Below, one piece after another: positions 34,323-37,105 of a stretch of 37,105 nucleotides of DNA. Source of the stretch: JADJNW01 sp964517145. GTDB lineage: Bacteria > Bacteroidota > Bacteroidia > Chitinophagales > Saprospiraceae. The DNA lies in contig CAZFBN010000043.1 in NCBI GenBank assembly GCA_964517145.1, forward strand, positions 1 to 37,105, in the 5' to 3' direction. The position numbers were made by a program, and so were the translations under genes. Below the pieces are notes generated by a model, which was not told the DNA's origin, searched no databases, and saw nothing but the letters and a program-made list of their open reading frames with translations. Within the stretch, counting starts at the first letter, position 1. Every line of letters starts with the position of its first letter.

Positions 34323-36017
34323 ATGAATAAATTATCAAAAATAATTGCGGCTTTGTTGTTGATATTTTTAATTGGAGGTTGCGACTTATTTGAACTCGAT
34401 ATCAACGATGATCCGAATAACCCAACATCTGCCACACCAGACTTATTGTTGGCTAATATTGAATTACAAACAGCTGAAAACCTTGCTGCTGGTGTGAATA
34501 GTAATATGCACGGTTTTGTGGGATTGACTGCCAGTGCCGACCGCTATCAATTGAGCGCAGGCTCCTATAACGGCTTGTGGAATAACCTGTATTCTGGCGT
34601 ATTCAAAGATGTAGACAACCTGATTAAAGCTTCCGAAAAGAATGATGCTATAGGACAGTTAGAAAGTCCTCGTTACTTGGGTATCGCACAAACTTTGAAA
34701 GCTTACATTGCTTCTACCATGGTAGATATGTTTGGGGACATTCCTTATTCAGAAGCTGCAAAAGGCGATGACGCGACATCCGTACGCCAGCCTAAGTTTG
34801 ACAAAGACTCCGACGTGTATGCGGAAGTATTTAAGCTCTTGGATGAAGCCATTGTCAACCTTGGTAAACCCAGCCCGGTAACCGTGAATGGAGACCTTAT
34901 TTATGGTGGTAATGGAACCAAGTGGTTGCAGTTTGCGAAATCGCTCAAATTGAAATTGTTGATCCAGACTCGTTTGGTAAACTCTTCTGCAGGTGCTGAA
35001 ATCAGCAAGCTCATTTCAGAAGGTGGCCTGATTACTAGCACAGCCAATGATTTTCAATTCCAATTCAGTCGGGGTGATGTCACCAGCCCAGACAACCGTC
35101 ATCCATGGTACACTGGCGCTTATACCGGTGGTGGATTCGACGATACCTATGTATTGCATCAGATTTTGGTGGAAATGCTGGAGGATGAAGACCCTCGCTT
35201 CCCTTTTTACTTTAAGCGCCAGACCACTTCCATCCTGAACCTCGACGACCCATCGGAGCGGAACACGGCACCATGCAATAGTATTCCTTGCCCCTATGGG
35301 TACTTGGTAGCCAATCCTAGCATTTATGAGCGCCTTTTTACGGCTAAAGGTAAAACACCAACCAAAGCCGATACGCTTTTCCTTGCAGGACTTTTTGGAC
35401 ATGATCGCTCTGACCCATCAGGTATTCCGAATGATGGTAGTTTGCGATTACTGCCAGGCGTATTCCCTGCAGGTGGATATCACGATGCCAACCCGGTGGG
35501 TGTACCGGCTGCCAATAAAGCGCCAGGTGCAGGTATTTTCCCTATCCTGACAAGCGTAAACGTGTCGTATTATCAGATAGAAGCTATTTTGGCTGGATTA
35601 ACTACCGGGGATGCAAAAGCATTGTTTGAAAAAGCAATGCGCGATCACATTAAAAAAGTGGTCGATTTTGGTGCAAGTTTGGACGCTACTGCCGCTGCTA
35701 ATAGACCAACGCAGGCTGCTATTGACAAATATGTTACACTTTGGTTGACGCGCTTCGACGAAGCTGTGAGTAACAATGCCAAACTGAATATTGTAGCAAA
35801 ACAGCTGTGGTTCTCCAGTTGGGGCAATGGTTATGAGATTTACAACATGATGCGCAGAACAGGTTTCCCGAATAATATTCAGGAACCGATTGTACCGCTC
35901 AGCCGTCAATTTGCTTTGCGATTGCCTTATCCACAGGATGAGATTACGTTGAATCCGAATGCGAAGCCCTACGCGGAAATTGCATACGATAAAGTACCCA
36001 TTTTCTGGGACAAATAA
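34323..36017 (+). CDS. SusD-like lipoprotein (SusD_2 type), second pair
   Basis: The ATG at 34323 gives 564 aa with a lipobox IGGC (Cys20); an upstream TTG in frame is less likely. The N-terminus DINDDPNNPTSATPDLLLAN and the block VDMFGDIPYSEA mark the SusD-like_2 (PF12771) group, different from the RagB type of the first pair. The C-terminal FSSWGNGYEIYNMMRRTGFP is also typical. It should form the surface lid on the second SusC. The mixed types again suggest distinct ligands for the two systems. Confidence 0.93.
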   Translation: MNKLSKIIAALLLIFLIGGCDLFELDINDDPNNPTSATPDLLLANIELQTAENLAAGVNSNMHGFVGLTASADRYQLSAGSYNGLWNNLYSGVFKDVDNLIKASEKNDAIGQLESPRYLGIAQTLKAYIASTMVDMFGDIPYSEAAKGDDATSVRQPKFDKDSDVYAEVFKLLDEAIVNLGKPSPVTVNGDLIYGGNGTKWLQFAKSLKLKLLIQTRLVNSSAGAEISKLISEGGLITSTANDFQFQFSRGDVTSPDNRHPWYTGAYTGGGFDDTYVLHQILVEMLEDEDPRFPFYFKRQTTSILNLDDPSERNTAPCNSIPCPYGYLVANPSIYERLFTAKGKTPTKADTLFLAGLFGHDRSDPSGIPNDGSLRLLPGVFPAGGYHDANPVGVPAANKAPGAGIFPILTSVNVSYYQIEAILAGLTTGDAKALFEKAMRDHIKKVVDFGASLDATAAANRPTQAAIDKYVTLWLTRFDEAVSNNAKLNIVAKQLWFSSWGNGYEIYNMMRRTGFPNNIQEPIVPLSRQFALRLPYPQDEITLNPNAKPYAEIAYDKVPIFWDK

Positions 36018-36111
36018 AAAAGTAGAATGAAGACCAATGGTGAGGGGCTCCCGGCTTCCTCACCTGGCTTTCGTCAAATTCTTTTTTTATTTAAAATCAA
36101 TGTTAAGAATT

Positions 36112-36729
36112 ATGAAAAATTTACTTTATATATTATTGGCTGTTTTCGCTTTTACTTTTACTGCTTGCGAAGACGAAGAATTGTACCCAGTACCTGACTG
36201 GGATACCGGAGTACATGGTTTCGGGAGAATAAAATCAGGCGGAAATGCCAGCTTCAGTAAGAATGATGACTCCAAGCAGAGTGTACCCATTGTTTATCAC
36301 TGGAATTCTATCGATGGGTTCAACACCGTTACCAAGGCAGAATTCTTCATCACTTTTACGGAGAGTTACAAAGATTTGGAGAAAAACTCCCGTGTAGCTA
36401 ATCACGGCACTAAAAAACTGAGAACAGTAGAAGGTTCGGCATTACCGGCTAACCGCGTAGACCTAGAGTTTAGTGTATCTTCAAAAGAAGTGTTTGAACT
36501 GTTCAAAGATGCCAAATTTGACTATTACAAAGATGGCAATGTCGTTTCGGTATTTAGCAATCCGATTAAGCCGACTCGCACGGAGCAGTTCCGTTTTATT
36601 ACGGATGACAGCTTCTCTCTGACCTGGATTTTGTACACTGCCGACGGTCGGGTATTCGACACTTGGTCTAGCTATGTGTGCGGTGAATTGGTTGGAGCTA
36701 ATTGCAATGTAGCCTGGGCGGTGAAATAA
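36112..36729 (+). CDS. Accessory lipoprotein of the second SusC/SusD operon, function unknown
   Basis: The chosen ATG (36112, MKNLLYILLAVFAFTFTAC) gives 205 aa with a lipobox FTAC (Cys19). In-frame starts further upstream would bury this signal. After the Cys comes an acidic stretch (EDEELYPVPDWD) and then what looks like a beta-sandwich. I recognise no named domain. It follows susD by 94 bases with a terminator only after it, so it is probably co-transcribed. Many SusC/SusD loci carry such a third surface lipoprotein, sometimes glycan-binding (SusE/F-like); that role is only inferred. Confidence 0.78.
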   Translation: MKNLLYILLAVFAFTFTACEDEELYPVPDWDTGVHGFGRIKSGGNASFSKNDDSKQSVPIVYHWNSIDGFNTVTKAEFFITFTESYKDLEKNSRVANHGTKKLRTVEGSALPANRVDLEFSVSSKEVFELFKDAKFDYYKDGNVVSVFSNPIKPTRTEQFRFITDDSFSLTWILYTADGRVFDTWSSYVCGELVGANCNVAWAVK

Positions 36730-36750
36730 TTTAAGATTTTGATTTTCCTG

Positions 36751-36792
36751 CAACAGAGTCTTCCACTTTTGTGGAGGACTTTGTTGTTTATA
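36751..36792 (+). terminator. Terminator of the second SusC/SusD operon
   Basis: A 16-bp stem with two G-U pairs and a TTTT loop (36751-36766 with 36771-36786) is followed by a short T-run. It closes the susC-susD-lipoprotein unit. Confidence 0.82.
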
Positions 36793-36818
36793 CCCATGCT
36801 TTTTTGTATTTTCCCATT

Positions 36819-37105
36819 ATGAAAGTTTTATCTATTTTTATAGGTGCCTCTTTTTTGTTGTGCCAGCTTGCAGCGCAGACGCCTCCGCGCGCGCAACTCA
36901 AAGCCTTAGTAAAGGAAGCGCCAGTGGTGGTGTTATTTTTTAGCACCACTTGTCCGATTTGCCAAAAATACGCAGGCATGTTACCTGAGTTGAGTCGGCA
37001 ATACTCGCAAATAAAGTTTGTAGGCGTTTTTACCAAATGGGAAGATTGGGCAGATGTGGAACAATTTGCAAAGGAATACCATTTCGACTTTCCGCTGGTA
37101 TTTGA
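36819..37105 (+). CDS. Secreted thioredoxin-like protein, N-terminal part (3' end outside window)
   Basis: From the ATG at 36819 the frame stays open to the window edge (95 codons). A signal peptide ends LAAQ (about residue 19). The body opens like a thioredoxin/AhpC-TSA fold: a strand VVVLFFSTTCPICQKY with the redox pair CPIC, then a helix and the strand IKFVGVFTKWEDW. It is expected to act in the periplasm as a thiol-disulphide or peroxide-linked enzyme, but the remainder is needed to say which. The minus-strand frame over the same bases is its shadow. A terminator separates it from the SusC/SusD operon. Confidence 0.8.
   Translation, partial: MKVLSIFIGASFLLCQLAAQTPPRAQLKALVKEAPVVVLFFSTTCPICQKYAGMLPELSRQYSQIKFVGVFTKWEDWADVEQFAKEYHFDFPLVF

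Overview
The window reads as chromosomal DNA of a Bacteroidota bacterium, most likely a Saprospirales-type lineage. This rests on two SusC/SusD outer-membrane pairs, further TonB-dependent receptors with N-terminal carboxypeptidase-regulatory-like domains, a protein with a type IX secretion (T9SS) C-terminal sorting domain, many signal peptides ending in Ala-Gln, weak Shine-Dalgarno sites and TAnnTTTG-type promoter boxes. The order-level assignment is inference from gene style; no rRNA is present.

Layout. 1-2600: the 3' end of clpB with its terminator, then a secreted kelch-repeat protein with a T9SS tail. 2680-3540: a small accessory island in which an intact hicB-hicA toxin-antitoxin pair lies between two decayed xisI 3' ends. 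3780-7083: a secreted M14-type zinc carboxypeptidase and a small membrane protein. 7105-14157: two TonB-dependent receptors on the minus strand, a class C beta-lactamase-like serine hydrolase, a small membrane protein, and a 159-bp MITE-like inverted-repeat element. 14356-14823: a second toxin-antitoxin module whose ParE/RelE-like toxin carries an apparent one-base frameshift. 14839-15516: rpe (ribulose-phosphate epimerase) on the minus strand.

15740-18000 holds the most unusual structure. A GH29 alpha-L-fucosidase gene is bracketed by two related, non-coding intergenic modules in the same orientation. They share four blocks in the same order and each ends in a minus-strand hairpin, so they may be two copies of an undescribed small RNA. 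Next come a 486-aa helical protein of unknown function, a DUF1080 (3-keto-disaccharide hydrolase-like) protein and a sialate O-acetylesterase. Together with the fucosidase these suggest breakdown of decorated, host- or algal-type glycans.

22596-24149 encodes an osmoprotectant-type ABC permease fused to a substrate-binding domain whose two halves appear in swapped (circularly permuted) order. A secreted coiled-coil protein and pdxJ (vitamin B6 synthesis) follow. 26115-36729 contains two consecutive SusC/SusD operons separated by a strong terminator, the second with an extra lipoprotein gene. The window ends inside a secreted thioredoxin-like protein (from 36819). No tRNA, rRNA, CRISPR array, complete insertion sequence or phage gene was seen.
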